In this document: piece after piece, positions 37,104 through 45,538 of the stretch
How positions within the stretch are numbered: position 1 is the first letter of the stretch
Layout: each line of letters opens with the position of its first letter
Source: Flavobacterium sp. HSC-32F16
GTDB taxonomy: Bacteria; Bacteroidota; Bacteroidia; Flavobacteriales; Flavobacteriaceae
Direction of reading: 5' to 3'
DNA: 64,000 bases
Assembly (NCBI RefSeq): GCF_024171645.1
Contig: NZ_JALKAC010000001.1
Coordinates: 682,001-746,000 of the forward strand
The notes under the pieces: model-generated
The model's database searches: none
What the model saw: the letters and a program-made list of their open reading frames with translations, nothing else
What the model was told of the DNA's origin: nothing
Translations under genes and position numbers: made by a program

Positions 37104-37247
37104 TTTGATTCATTTACCTACATACCTCAAAGAACCTACAACGGATTGATTCACGATTACGGTCTTTTAAATCCAATTGCTAATGTTCCGGCCATACAAA
37201 CTGCTTTACTGCAAGCTGCAATTGTTATAAAAACGACACTGAAATAA
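37104..37247 (+). pseudogene. Decayed 3' copy of the 34457 gene
   Basis: An open frame without a start codon reads through TYNGLIHDYGLLNPIANV to AAIVIKTTLK and a TAA. It lines up with KYNRLIHDNLISNSIVNI to VAIVFKTTLK of the intact gene. At DNA level GATTGATTCACGAT and ACGACAnTGAAATAA are shared. The first half of the gene is missing; ptuA begins just upstream on the other strand. Confidence 0.75.
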
Positions 37248-37265
37248 GTATTACCAAACAAATTA

Positions 37266-37299
37266 AAAATAGGGATAGATTAACTTCTATCCCTATTTT
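37266..37299. terminator. Hairpin after the decayed copy
   Basis: AAAATAGGGATAGA and TCTATCCCTATTTT form a perfect 14-bp stem with a 6-nt loop. The hairpin at 37868 shares the GGGATAGA/TCTATCCC core. Confidence 0.75.
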
Positions 37300-37395
37300 A
37301 TGCATTTTATCGGCTATTTAAAACAATTTGACGTTGATTATGTCGTTATTAAAAAATAAGCAGACGATTTTTCTTAATTTTCAAAAAATCGTTTA

Positions 37396-37410
37396 ACGAC
37401 ATTGAAATAA
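37396..37410 (+). repeat. Direct repeat of the 34457 gene's last 15 bp
   Basis: ACGACATTGAAATAA is identical to 34709-34723, and a one-base variant is at 37233-37247. All three are in the same orientation, and the outer two bracket the PtuAB island. Confidence 0.6.
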
Positions 37411-37425
37411 AAATTACGAATTAGA

Positions 37426-37860
37426 ATGAAAAACATAACCATACTAGAAGCAGGTTTAATTTTAAGAATAGTTTTAGCAATCACAATGCTTTCAGCCGTG
37501 GCTGACCGATTTGGAATTTGGGGAGCACCTGGCTCAAATGGCGTTGCCTGGGGAAATTGGGAAAACTTTGTGGTTTACACTCAAACTCTTAATCCTTTTG
37601 CTGCTAAATCTACGGCAGAAATACTCGGCGCAATTGCCACTTTCTTTGAAGTATTATTATCTCTTTTATTGCTTTTTGGTTTCAAAACCAGAATTGCCGC
37701 TTTAGGAACTGCTTTTTTAATGCTGCTTTTTGCGCTTGCAATGGCAATATCGGTTTCCATAAAAGCACCTTTTGATTATTCGGTTTTAACCAGCGCCGCA
37801 GCGGCATTATTGCTTTCTACTATTGGGAAAACTGTTTTTGCAGTAGATAACAGAATATAA
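37426..37860 (+). CDS. DoxX-like membrane protein
   Basis: This 144-residue protein has four membrane helices, with LRIVLAITMLSAVADRFGIWG at the N-terminus and LLLFGFKTRIAALGTAFLM near 85. These follow the DoxX pattern also seen at 32035, though the two proteins are only distantly alike. Function is unknown. It stands alone between two similar terminators. Confidence 0.75.
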   Translation: MKNITILEAGLILRIVLAITMLSAVADRFGIWGAPGSNGVAWGNWENFVVYTQTLNPFAAKSTAEILGAIATFFEVLLSLLLLFGFKTRIAALGTAFLMLLFALAMAISVSIKAPFDYSVLTSAAAALLLSTIGKTVFAVDNRI

Positions 37861-37867
37861 AAAACAC

Positions 37868-37897
37868 AAAAGGGATAGAAATTCATCTATCCCTTTT
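37868..37897. terminator. Terminator after the doxX-like gene
   Basis: AAAAGGGATAGA and TCTATCCCTTTT form a 12-bp perfect stem with a 6-nt loop. T-rich sequence on both strands could also serve the leftward gene that stops at 37930. Confidence 0.85.
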
Positions 37898-37929
37898 TGC
37901 CCCCAAAATATTCAAAACACCATTAATTC

Positions 37930-38322
37930 TTACAAAAGGGCTTCTACATAATTTGCAATCTGCGAATCGGTTTGAGAATTAAAAGAAGACTGTACTAACT
38001 GCACGGTTAGAAACAAAGTAGCCTCTTTTAATTCCATTTTCACATCGTCATTATTTTCAGAATTGGTTAAGTGAATTGCACTTAATTTATCCTGCAGCGC
38101 TTCTTTTCCCATATCATCAGAACAAATCTTTTTTACAAATGATTCAACATCATCAAAAACAATATCCAGTCTTGATAATGGATATTCGTCATAAGCTGTA
38201 AAAGTATTCCAGTCAACATCTACCTTAATATCATAACCGGCTCTTTCTTTTAATTTCGCTTCAAAAGCCGGAAGTTTTTCTGTTTTAATTGATTCTGCTA
38301 AACGTTTTTCTGCTAATCCCAT
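37930..38322 (-). CDS. Hypothetical cytoplasmic protein
   Basis: This 130-residue acidic protein has no signal peptide. It begins MGLAEKRLAESIKTEKLPAF and contains YDIKVDVDWNTFTAYDEYPL followed by an FDDVESFVKKICSDDMGKEA helix. I do not recognise the family. Its promoter carries the same 18-bp palindrome as the next gene upstream (38404-40323), which suggests joint regulation and possibly a shared role. Confidence 0.6.
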   Translation of the reverse strand: MGLAEKRLAESIKTEKLPAFEAKLKERAGYDIKVDVDWNTFTAYDEYPLSRLDIVFDDVESFVKKICSDDMGKEALQDKLSAIHLTNSENNDDVKMELKEATLFLTVQLVQSSFNSQTDSQIANYVEALL

Positions 38323-38349
38323 ATTGATTTTAGTTATTAATTACAAAGG

Positions 38350-38396
38350 CAAATGTATCTTCTGAATTTATTTCCTGCATCACTATAAATAGTGAT
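38350..38396 (-). promoter_or_regulatory. Promoter with 18-bp palindromic operator
   Basis: On the minus strand TACATTTG (38357-38350) is the -7 box. ATCACTATTTATAGTGAT (38379-38396), a perfect palindrome, lies exactly 21 bp upstream, where the -33 element would be. No TTTG is present, so the palindrome may be bound by an activator. The same arrangement is at 40346-40392. Confidence 0.75.
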
Positions 38397-38403
38397 TTTT
38401 ACT

Positions 38404-40323
38404 TTAATGATTAATCAAATCTATTACGCCTTTATTTTCTAAAATTTCTGCTAACATTTCGGATTCATATCCCATCAATTTGGCTTTTCGGACCTCTTTT
38501 AAAGCTTTTACAGCATCTTTTAATTTATAATGCATTTCGCCGAGGTTACAGACAAAAATGGGTTCCTTGGGATTTATTTCAACCGCCTTTTCAAAATACG
38601 GAAGTGATTCTTCATAACGCAGTTCGCGATCTAAAATGCAGCCATAACTATTGTAAATAAGTGCGTGAACAGGCGGTTCGTGTTCTGTTTTTGCAAAAAA
38701 ATAATCTCTTTTACTGTAGCATATTTCAAATCCTTTTGTGTACCAAAGTATTCTTGCTTCTAGAAAATATGCCGATGCATATTGCGAATCTATGGCTTGC
38801 AGAGCGTCGCAATTTTTTTGGGCTGCTTCGTAATTTTTAGCAAAAACATAATCCCAGCCTTCTTTTAGGAGTGCCCGTTTCGTATCATCTTCTATTTTTT
38901 CATACCGTTCTTCATCCATTTCTTTTTTGCGATATTCATCAATTTCAATTTCCCAATCTGTAAAAACAACTTTCTTTTCGTTTGATGAAATTGTGAAAAG
39001 TAAATCTTTCGGATTATTTTCTTTAAATTCAAGAGAAAACGAAACACGGTTTTCAAAATCATCTGGTAAAACTTTTTCTATAAAGTGATGTAATTTTTGC
39101 GGATTTATATGCAGTTTCATCCACGGAAACAAATAGGAACCCCTGTAAACAAATGTGATTTTTTTAGGCAGATAGCGCGGCGAAATTTCTGCGGCAGCTT
39201 CTTTTTCTATCTTGTAATTTCCAAAAGTCGTGTCGGTAATTTCTAAATAATGGTGTTGGTCCAAACCCGAAAATTCTAAATTCCAGGCTGTTAATTTATC
39301 TTTGAGTTCAAAACGTTCCTGAATGTTATTGGACTTTCTGATGCTTTCGATTAACTGATAAAAATACTCTTTGTTATTATAATATTTATGACTGGATTGA
39401 TGTGTGATAATTTTTTCATTCTTTTCTTCCTCACTGATTTCCGTCGATTCATTGGTTGTAAAGTCAAGCAAAACCGCATCATCATTATATAATTTAAAAC
39501 CTCCGTTCTGGTAAATATGAAGATAGGTGCGTTTTATTTTTTGTCCTCTTATATTTTTGGATTCGTTTAATGGGTATTTTTCTTCTTCGAGCTGTAATTT
39601 ATCAAACGGAAAAGGAACATTAATTTTATAATATTGATCTTCGATTATAGAATACCATGATATTTCAAAACTATCTGTACCAAAAGGAATATGAATTAAA
39701 CCCGAAAAAGCAGATTGCTGTAAATGATAATATTTTGAAGAGGTTTCCATTTCTGCCAATTCTTCTTCTGAATAAAAAGGAACATTGTTCGCAGCTTTTA
39801 TATCTGAAATTAAATGTTTAGAAGAATTTATAAAGGCAATCGAATCAATATACATAAGAAGTTCCCTATCGTGATAAACACTAAATGAAGCTTTAAAATA
39901 AGCATTGGCCAAACGAACTTTTGCATAATAATGCGACCCGAAATAATGCGTATAATAAACGATTGGAATTCCCAGCAGAATAGTTAACCAGATTGAAAAA
40001 TACAAACCGTTGAATAGTGCTGTTTTTTGATATTCTACCAAAGCATAAACGCCATAATCTACAAACAGCAAGAATGCTGTAAGCAGAAAAACTCCAGCCA
40101 AAAATTCTAAAGTAATTCCGGCACGGGACCTTCCGTAATAATAAAAGTAAAAATAACCGCACCAGGCAAGCGCTGCATTAAAAAAGACAGCAAATCCAAA
40201 TCCGATAAAATAAAGCAGTACATAACTTATAAGTGCTGCGGCACACAATAATCCAACGGGAAAGAAAATTTCACCGCTAAAATAAACGGGATCAACTTTT
40301 TTATACGAACGGTAATTTTTCAT
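38404..40323 (-). CDS. Membrane protein with C-terminal TPR repeats
   Basis: This 639-residue protein has about four membrane helices in residues 18-125 and a large soluble middle region that I do not recognise (about 150-480). Tetratricopeptide repeats occupy the last 150 residues (ALLKEGWDYVFAKNYEAAQ, SYGCILDRELRYEESLPYFE and NLGEMHYKLKDAVKALKEVR). TPRs are protein-docking scaffolds. The function is unknown. Its promoter is a twin of the one before the 130-residue protein next to it. Confidence 0.7.
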   Translation of the reverse strand: MKNYRSYKKVDPVYFSGEIFFPVGLLCAAALISYVLLYFIGFGFAVFFNAALAWCGYFYFYYYGRSRAGITLEFLAGVFLLTAFLLFVDYGVYALVEYQKTALFNGLYFSIWLTILLGIPIVYYTHYFGSHYYAKVRLANAYFKASFSVYHDRELLMYIDSIAFINSSKHLISDIKAANNVPFYSEEELAEMETSSKYYHLQQSAFSGLIHIPFGTDSFEISWYSIIEDQYYKINVPFPFDKLQLEEEKYPLNESKNIRGQKIKRTYLHIYQNGGFKLYNDDAVLLDFTTNESTEISEEEKNEKIITHQSSHKYYNNKEYFYQLIESIRKSNNIQERFELKDKLTAWNLEFSGLDQHHYLEITDTTFGNYKIEKEAAAEISPRYLPKKITFVYRGSYLFPWMKLHINPQKLHHFIEKVLPDDFENRVSFSLEFKENNPKDLLFTISSNEKKVVFTDWEIEIDEYRKKEMDEERYEKIEDDTKRALLKEGWDYVFAKNYEAAQKNCDALQAIDSQYASAYFLEARILWYTKGFEICYSKRDYFFAKTEHEPPVHALIYNSYGCILDRELRYEESLPYFEKAVEINPKEPIFVCNLGEMHYKLKDAVKALKEVRKAKLMGYESEMLAEILENKGVIDLINH

Positions 40324-40345
40324 GATATTCTTCTGTTAAAAAAAG

Positions 40346-40392
40346 CAAATGTAAAGGTTCGCTAAACCACAGAAATCATTATAAATAGTGAT
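40346..40392 (-). promoter_or_regulatory. Twin promoter with 18-bp palindromic operator
   Basis: TACATTTG (40353-40346 on the minus strand) is preceded at a 21-bp interval by ATCACTATTTATAATGAT (40375-40392), which has one mismatch to the palindrome at 38379-38396. The sequence between the boxes is unrelated in the two promoters, so the shared parts are probably functional. Confidence 0.75.
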
Positions 40393-40417
40393 TTTGAAAA
40401 ACTGAATGTTCAAAAAA

Positions 40418-40450
40418 AAACAGAAGCAATTTTAAAAATTACTTCTGTTT
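40418..40450 (-). terminator. Terminator of the TonB-receptor/lipoprotein pair
   Basis: AAACAGAAG-n-AATTTT and its near complement form a long stem with one mismatch. On the minus strand a T run follows. It lies 47 bp past the stop at 40497. Confidence 0.75.
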
Positions 40451-40496
40451 CAAAAAATAGTAGTTATGGGCTAAATATCTAAGACAAAACTTAAAA

Positions 40497-41762
40497 TTAG
40501 TCTTTGATGATATTAAATCCTTGGATTCTTCCGCTTTCTTTTAAACGGAAAGTTTCTTTTACAACTCCTGTAGAAGGGTTATATTGGTTAACTCCAGAGA
40601 AACCGTCTGTAGTACTGTTTGATAAGAAATAGATTTCTCCGTTATGGAAAAATGGATTTTGAGTTGTATAGAAATTATCTGGCGGCATATTTAAACGAGT
40701 TGCTTTTTTAGTCACAGCATCGATCTCATTCCAGAACCAAACGTCATCTCTATATTTAACTCCGTGCTGTCCTCCTCCATAATACGAAACAGCTCTTGAT
40801 GGAATTGTAGTATAAATTTTGTTGTTGTAAGCAAAAAGTCTGTTGAACTCAGCTGGAAACTGGTATGTTTTCATGTCGATTACGAATGATGCATCAAAAT
40901 TAACTTCTCCTTTTTTAATTCTAAGAATTTTTGAAGAATAGTCACTTGGCTGTGTTTTCATATCACCAACTGTAGCAAAATATAAATCGCCGGTAACTTC
41001 GTCTAAACTCCATAGAACGTGGTCAATAAACACACCTAAGTTCGTTGTATTGCCAATTTTGGTTACATTTTCGATTTTGTTTGTAGTTAAATCATACACT
41101 GCAATAGCGGCTTCTTTAACTACCGGAGTTACCTGCCAGTTTCCTGCAGCTTTATTTCCTAATAATAAATCTAAGTATAATTTATTGTCTCTTTTTGCAA
41201 TAATTAACTGTCCGATTGACTCTAAAGGCTGTCCTTCTGAAAGTGAAGAAAAATCAATTTCTCCAGTTCTCTCCATTGTAGTTGGGTTAAATTTTTGCAA
41301 TTTCAATCCGCCTCTTACTTTATCCCAGTAATACCCTTCTGTTGCACTTGCTACTAAAAAGTTAGTTTCGTAAGCGTTAGAAAGAGAAGGTAAAAATCCT
41401 TGGTCAACCACTTTACCTGTTGCATCAATTCCCATTTTGTTAATACCCTGTTTTGCATTTGAAACGTCATTTACTTTAAAAAGACTTTTTTCAAATGTTC
41501 TTCCTCCTAAAGATGAAGTTACTTGTAAAAACGGTAATCCAGAAAGGTTGATTTCTCTTGATTTGTTATCTTTTAAGGCATAAACACCACCGCTCCAGTT
41601 AGCTGCACCGTTGTATATAATCCAAGTTTCGTTTTTTGGTAAAGTATCATCGTTGTTACCATTATCGGTATTGTTATTATCGTCATTGCTGCTGCAAGAA
41701 AATAAAAGCATACAAGCAGCGATTCCTGCCAGTACTGAACGAAGTGATTTGCTTCTTTTCAT
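40497..41762 (-). CDS. DUF4374-like surface lipoprotein, TonB receptor partner
   Basis: This is a 421-residue lipoprotein (lipobox MLLFSCSSND) with an Asn/Asp-rich linker and then a beta-propeller-like body (YDLTTNKIENVTKIGN, ITGDLYFATVGDM-type and GEIYFLSNSTTDGFSGVNQY strands). It follows the TonB receptor gene by 25 bp. The combination of receptor and propeller lipoprotein resembles the Bacteroides XusA-XusB pair, where the lipoprotein binds a siderophore at the cell surface. The family match to DUF4374 is by recollection of layout, and the ligand is unknown. Confidence 0.6.
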   Translation of the reverse strand: MKRSKSLRSVLAGIAACMLLFSCSSNDDNNNTDNGNNDDTLPKNETWIIYNGAANWSGGVYALKDNKSREINLSGLPFLQVTSSLGGRTFEKSLFKVNDVSNAKQGINKMGIDATGKVVDQGFLPSLSNAYETNFLVASATEGYYWDKVRGGLKLQKFNPTTMERTGEIDFSSLSEGQPLESIGQLIIAKRDNKLYLDLLLGNKAAGNWQVTPVVKEAAIAVYDLTTNKIENVTKIGNTTNLGVFIDHVLWSLDEVTGDLYFATVGDMKTQPSDYSSKILRIKKGEVNFDASFVIDMKTYQFPAEFNRLFAYNNKIYTTIPSRAVSYYGGGQHGVKYRDDVWFWNEIDAVTKKATRLNMPPDNFYTTQNPFFHNGEIYFLSNSTTDGFSGVNQYNPSTGVVKETFRLKESGRIQGFNIIKD

Positions 41763-41787
41763 AGTTAATCTGATTTATTGGTTTTAT

Positions 41788-44169
41788 TTAAAAAAAATTA
41801 TAAACTAGTTTGAGGTGGAATGATCTTCCGGGTCTTTGAACATTAAAATTGTCATACAGCCTTACATCTCCAATATTTCTGCACTCGGCCGAAACGGTTG
41901 TTTTTTGGTCAGAGAAATGATAGTTCACGCCAACATCATTAGAAAACTGACCTAATCTTCCGTCTTTTGGAATTATTAATGAAGTCTGAAAATCTTTTAC
42001 TGAACCAAATAAGGGCGGTTCCTGATTTTTTGGAATATCAACTAAAAAGAATCGGTGGGTGTAATTGGCATTCCAGGTAAAATTTAAGCTGTCGTCTTTT
42101 TCAAATACGTTTGAGAAATAGGTGTTTGCCCAGAAGTTTCCAAACAAAAACGGAATATTAGGTACTCTTGAGTCATTTAAATATTTAAAAGCGGCTTCCT
42201 CAATTCCTACTCTGCGAATGTCCTGATAAGTTATATTGAATCCTGTATTAAGCCATTTTGCAGGCGAATAATTGGTTTCAAATTCAAAACCTTTTATATC
42301 CGAATTCTCATAATTTATATATCGATTGAACGGAATATCCAATTCAAGAAAAATAATATCTTTTACTTTTCTGTAGAATAAATTCGCCGAAAAAGTTAAA
42401 CTGCTGTTTCCTTTTGCAATGGTGTATTGTCCGTTTAAGTTTAAATTGTGGCTTTTTTCAGGATTAAGATCCAGATTTTCTTTTACCAGTCTCGCATCTC
42501 CAAAAATTTCAAATTCATCAGGAAGGCGCGTTGCATATTCGTACGAAAGCTTTACTAAATAACTGTCTTTTACCCATTTTAAACCTCCCAAATAACCAAA
42601 CTGACTGTCCTCTTTTGAAGATCTCCAGGCAAAACCATAATTATCAGTCGTAAAACCTTCTGTATTATAATGATAGTATTTTGCCGCAACGATACTTTCT
42701 AATTGGTTTTGGAACCATAAAGAACGCCACGCCAGAGCCATATTGTCTTTTCTATATGATGCAGGAACGGTCAGCACATCAACACCTTCAATTACAGAAA
42801 CTGCTCCCAGCGGATCGCTTCCTTTTCTTCTTTGTGAATAATATAGTTCACTAAATTCTAAAAAGTCATTATCAGAAAGCTGATATTCTAAATTCAATCT
42901 CGATGAAACAAAATTGTATTTCATTCGCTGATTATTTCCCGTTCTAATTTCTCCCGGCTGCATATTTTCGGCAATAATTTCGCCTAACCAATTGTAACGA
43001 ACGGTTGTTGTATCAATAAATTTGGTGTTAAAATGACTGTAATTGGTTAAAAAAGATACTTTTAGTTTATCGTCAAAAAACTTTTTACGATAATTTACCA
43101 TTCCCGTATAATTTTGTTCTTTAGAAAATGCCTGTCCGTATACACTCACCATTCCGGCATCATTTTGAATCTGTTTGTAGAAATCAGAATAAATCAAAGT
43201 AAAACGAAGATCATCTGCCCAGGATTTGTCTTTTAATCCAACAAAAGCCTCTCCGTAACTGGATCTTGTCATGTCATGAAAACGTTTTACATCTCTAAAT
43301 TCTTCATTGGTTGAATTTTGAACAGGAACATTTACTTTATAATCATTATCAGAATAATTAAAAGAACCGTTAAAACCTCCATAGAAATTATTTTTATTTT
43401 GAAGATAAAAATTTGCTGTTGCTCTGTGTGTGTTGAAAGAAGCGATTTCATAGGATACTTCGGCAAAGTTTTTATTTGAAGTTCTGGTTACCAGATTCAC
43501 ACCTCCTCCCAAAGCATCAGAAGCCAGATAAACCGGCATTACGCCTTTGTAAATTTCAACGCGGTCGAGCATATTTACCGGAATTGTTCCAAGGCTGAAA
43601 CCATGTCCAAACAATTCTATAGGGATTCCGTCCTTAAAAATACGAACCGCTTTTCCCTGAAGTCCACCCAGATTAATCTGAACCTGAGAACCTATGTTTC
43701 CGTTTGTTCTTAATTTTACACCCGAAGCTCTGTTTAAAAAGTCTCCAACATCTCCTGCTTTATCATACTGTTTTTTTAAATCGATAACCTGAACAGAAAA
43801 AGGAGATTCTTCAATTTGCTTTTTCACGCTTTTGTTTTGTATCAGAACTTCTTTTAAATTTGCCTGATCACTGTTTGAAGAATCTATGCTGAAAGTAAAA
43901 TGATTACGTTCGCCGCAGACAACCGAAATGGTTTGTCGGGACTTAATAATGTCGTTTTTTACAATTTCGATAGTGTAATTTCCATCGATTAGAGAAAGTT
44001 CCAGAATACCTGAGTTGCTGCTGTTTCCCATCGGTTTACTGTTAACCAAAACGGTTAAACCGGATGCAGGATTTCCAAGATTATCTTCAACATGAATGTA
44101 AACTGGACAGGCATTTGCAGAGAAAAGACCAACCAGGAACATAAACATAAGATTTAATTTAAATGTCAA
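41788..44169 (-). CDS. TonB-dependent receptor, siderophore type
   Basis: This 793-residue receptor has a signal peptide (about 1-20) and a short N-terminal beta-sandwich (about 21-95: DNLGNPASGLTVLVNSKP, then GNYTIEIVKND) like a carboxypeptidase-regulatory domain. The plug has LNRASGVKLRTNGNIG and VEIYKGVMPVYLASDALGGG, and a full barrel ends in LKLVYNFF. Its substrate is probably an iron chelate, given the AraC regulator of PchR style encoded divergently and the lipoprotein encoded behind it. Confidence 0.85.
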   Translation of the reverse strand: MTFKLNLMFMFLVGLFSANACPVYIHVEDNLGNPASGLTVLVNSKPMGNSSNSGILELSLIDGNYTIEIVKNDIIKSRQTISVVCGERNHFTFSIDSSNSDQANLKEVLIQNKSVKKQIEESPFSVQVIDLKKQYDKAGDVGDFLNRASGVKLRTNGNIGSQVQINLGGLQGKAVRIFKDGIPIELFGHGFSLGTIPVNMLDRVEIYKGVMPVYLASDALGGGVNLVTRTSNKNFAEVSYEIASFNTHRATANFYLQNKNNFYGGFNGSFNYSDNDYKVNVPVQNSTNEEFRDVKRFHDMTRSSYGEAFVGLKDKSWADDLRFTLIYSDFYKQIQNDAGMVSVYGQAFSKEQNYTGMVNYRKKFFDDKLKVSFLTNYSHFNTKFIDTTTVRYNWLGEIIAENMQPGEIRTGNNQRMKYNFVSSRLNLEYQLSDNDFLEFSELYYSQRRKGSDPLGAVSVIEGVDVLTVPASYRKDNMALAWRSLWFQNQLESIVAAKYYHYNTEGFTTDNYGFAWRSSKEDSQFGYLGGLKWVKDSYLVKLSYEYATRLPDEFEIFGDARLVKENLDLNPEKSHNLNLNGQYTIAKGNSSLTFSANLFYRKVKDIIFLELDIPFNRYINYENSDIKGFEFETNYSPAKWLNTGFNITYQDIRRVGIEEAAFKYLNDSRVPNIPFLFGNFWANTYFSNVFEKDDSLNFTWNANYTHRFFLVDIPKNQEPPLFGSVKDFQTSLIIPKDGRLGQFSNDVGVNYHFSDQKTTVSAECRNIGDVRLYDNFNVQRPGRSFHLKLVYNFF

Positions 44170-44198
44170 AGCTGTTTTTATTTAAACTTATTATAAAT

Positions 44199-44216
44199 TA
44201 TATTTGCAAGTGCAAA
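44199..44216. promoter_or_regulatory. araC promoter and palindrome in the divergent gap
   Basis: TATATTTG at 44199-44206 fits a -7 box reading toward the AraC gene. TTTGCA-AG-TGCAAA at 44203-44216 is a perfect 14-bp palindrome overlapping it and lies 34 bp from the receptor start on the other side. It may be bound by the AraC protein or another regulator. Confidence 0.5.
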
Positions 44217-44285
44217 AGTATTTGATTACTAATGGCTGCATTTATGAAAGTGGAAGTTTTAATTATGAATATAGAAGTATAAGGC

Positions 44286-45278
44286 ATGGCATTTAAAATT
44301 GATTCAAATGATTTTGCAGATTTTCTGGAAACGGACAAAAAACCAGAAATAGAACAGCCTGGAATAGAACTGGAAAACGAAAAAGACATAAAATTTATCA
44401 CCCCCAAAGGAGACATTTTATTTCATGAACACACGATTACAGAAGAGTTATCGATTCTTCAGGGAAGTTATCAATTGCATGACGATGTTGCGATTTCGGG
44501 ACATGGGGATTCTTCGTTATTAGAAATGCATTTTAATCTTTCTGACCAAAAAATCGGGTATATAAATCCGGGTTCTGTTAAAGATTATGCTTCGCCGATG
44601 TCGGGCAATATAACTTATCTTTCTGCAGAAGATAATCATGCAAAAATTGACTTCAAAAAAGATATTATCTACAATACTTTTGACATTCATCTTCCTTTAA
44701 ATGTGCTTACTAAATATGAAGGAGAATCGAAAGTAATGGACAATTTCCTTAATAATATTCAAAAAAATTCCAGCACCGCTTTAGCCAAAAATGAAATCAA
44801 GATAAGTGCTAAAATATTTGGTGTAATGCAGGATATAAAGAATTGTTTTTACAGGGGTTTAACCCGAAGAATTTATATGGAATCTAAAGTCTATGAGCTT
44901 ATTGCGTTAAGCCATTACAATTTAGATACTGAAAAAGAATCACTGAACTTAGCAGGAAGCGATGTCGAAAAAATAAAATTTGCCGCACAGTTAATCCGCG
45001 AAAACATTGATAATCCGTTTACTATTATAGAACTGGCACGTAAAGTCGGCGTGAATCAGACCAAACTGAAAGAAGGTTTTAAAACCGTTTTTGGCGACAC
45101 CGTTTTTGGCTATCTGCAGGAAATCAGGATGAACAAAGCCCGACATTATTTAGCTGATACATCGCTTTCAATTCAGGAAATAAGCCATCTTTCAGGCTAT
45201 CAAAATGTATCTAATTTCAGCATTGCCTTTAAAAGAATCTTTGGCTACCCGCCTACTAAATTGAGGCTTAAGATTTAG
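44286..45278 (+). CDS. AraC-family regulator, PchR-like
   Basis: This 330-residue protein has a long N-terminal sensing region (about 1-220) and a C-terminal AraC domain (about 235-330: FTIIELARKVGVNQTKLKEG, then IQEISHLSGYQNVSNFSIAF, ending YPPTKLRLKI). The KLKEGFKTVFGDTVFGYLQE recognition helix style is that of PchR-type regulators, which activate siderophore uptake genes when the iron-siderophore is present. Divergence from the TonB receptor supports that role. Confidence 0.85.
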   Translation: MAFKIDSNDFADFLETDKKPEIEQPGIELENEKDIKFITPKGDILFHEHTITEELSILQGSYQLHDDVAISGHGDSSLLEMHFNLSDQKIGYINPGSVKDYASPMSGNITYLSAEDNHAKIDFKKDIIYNTFDIHLPLNVLTKYEGESKVMDNFLNNIQKNSSTALAKNEIKISAKIFGVMQDIKNCFYRGLTRRIYMESKVYELIALSHYNLDTEKESLNLAGSDVEKIKFAAQLIRENIDNPFTIIELARKVGVNQTKLKEGFKTVFGDTVFGYLQEIRMNKARHYLADTSLSIQEISHLSGYQNVSNFSIAFKRIFGYPPTKLRLKI

Positions 45279-45281
45279 TAT

Positions 45282-45432
45282 TCAGCCGCAGTTTTCAGTT
45301 TTCAGTGTGGTCTGTCTAATTTAAAAAACGTGAAAACTCTGTCAAAGTTTAAAACTTTGACAAAGTCCCTGTAAACGGTAAACTATGACTGAAAACTGAG
45401 ATTGAAAACTGAAAACTGAAAACTGCGGCTGA
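45282..45432. repeat. Composite inverted-repeat element
   Basis: A 25-bp perfect inverted repeat (TCAGCCGCAGTTTTCAGTTT then TCAGT at 45282-45306, complement at 45408-45432) encloses 101 bp. Inside is a second perfect hairpin GTCAAAGTTT-A-AAACTTTGAC at 45341-45361. There is no coding sequence. A degenerate relative of the ACTGAAAA/GCGGCTG words is at about 29628-29655. It may be a non-autonomous mobile or structural repeat. Confidence 0.6.
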
Positions 45433-45538
45433 GCACTAAAAAACGGAGCACTAAAAAATTTTTAAGGTATATTTAAGTTCTAAAAACCTTCCCGAACAGA
45501 TATCTATTCGTAAATTAGCGTCCAATAAAATATATCTA

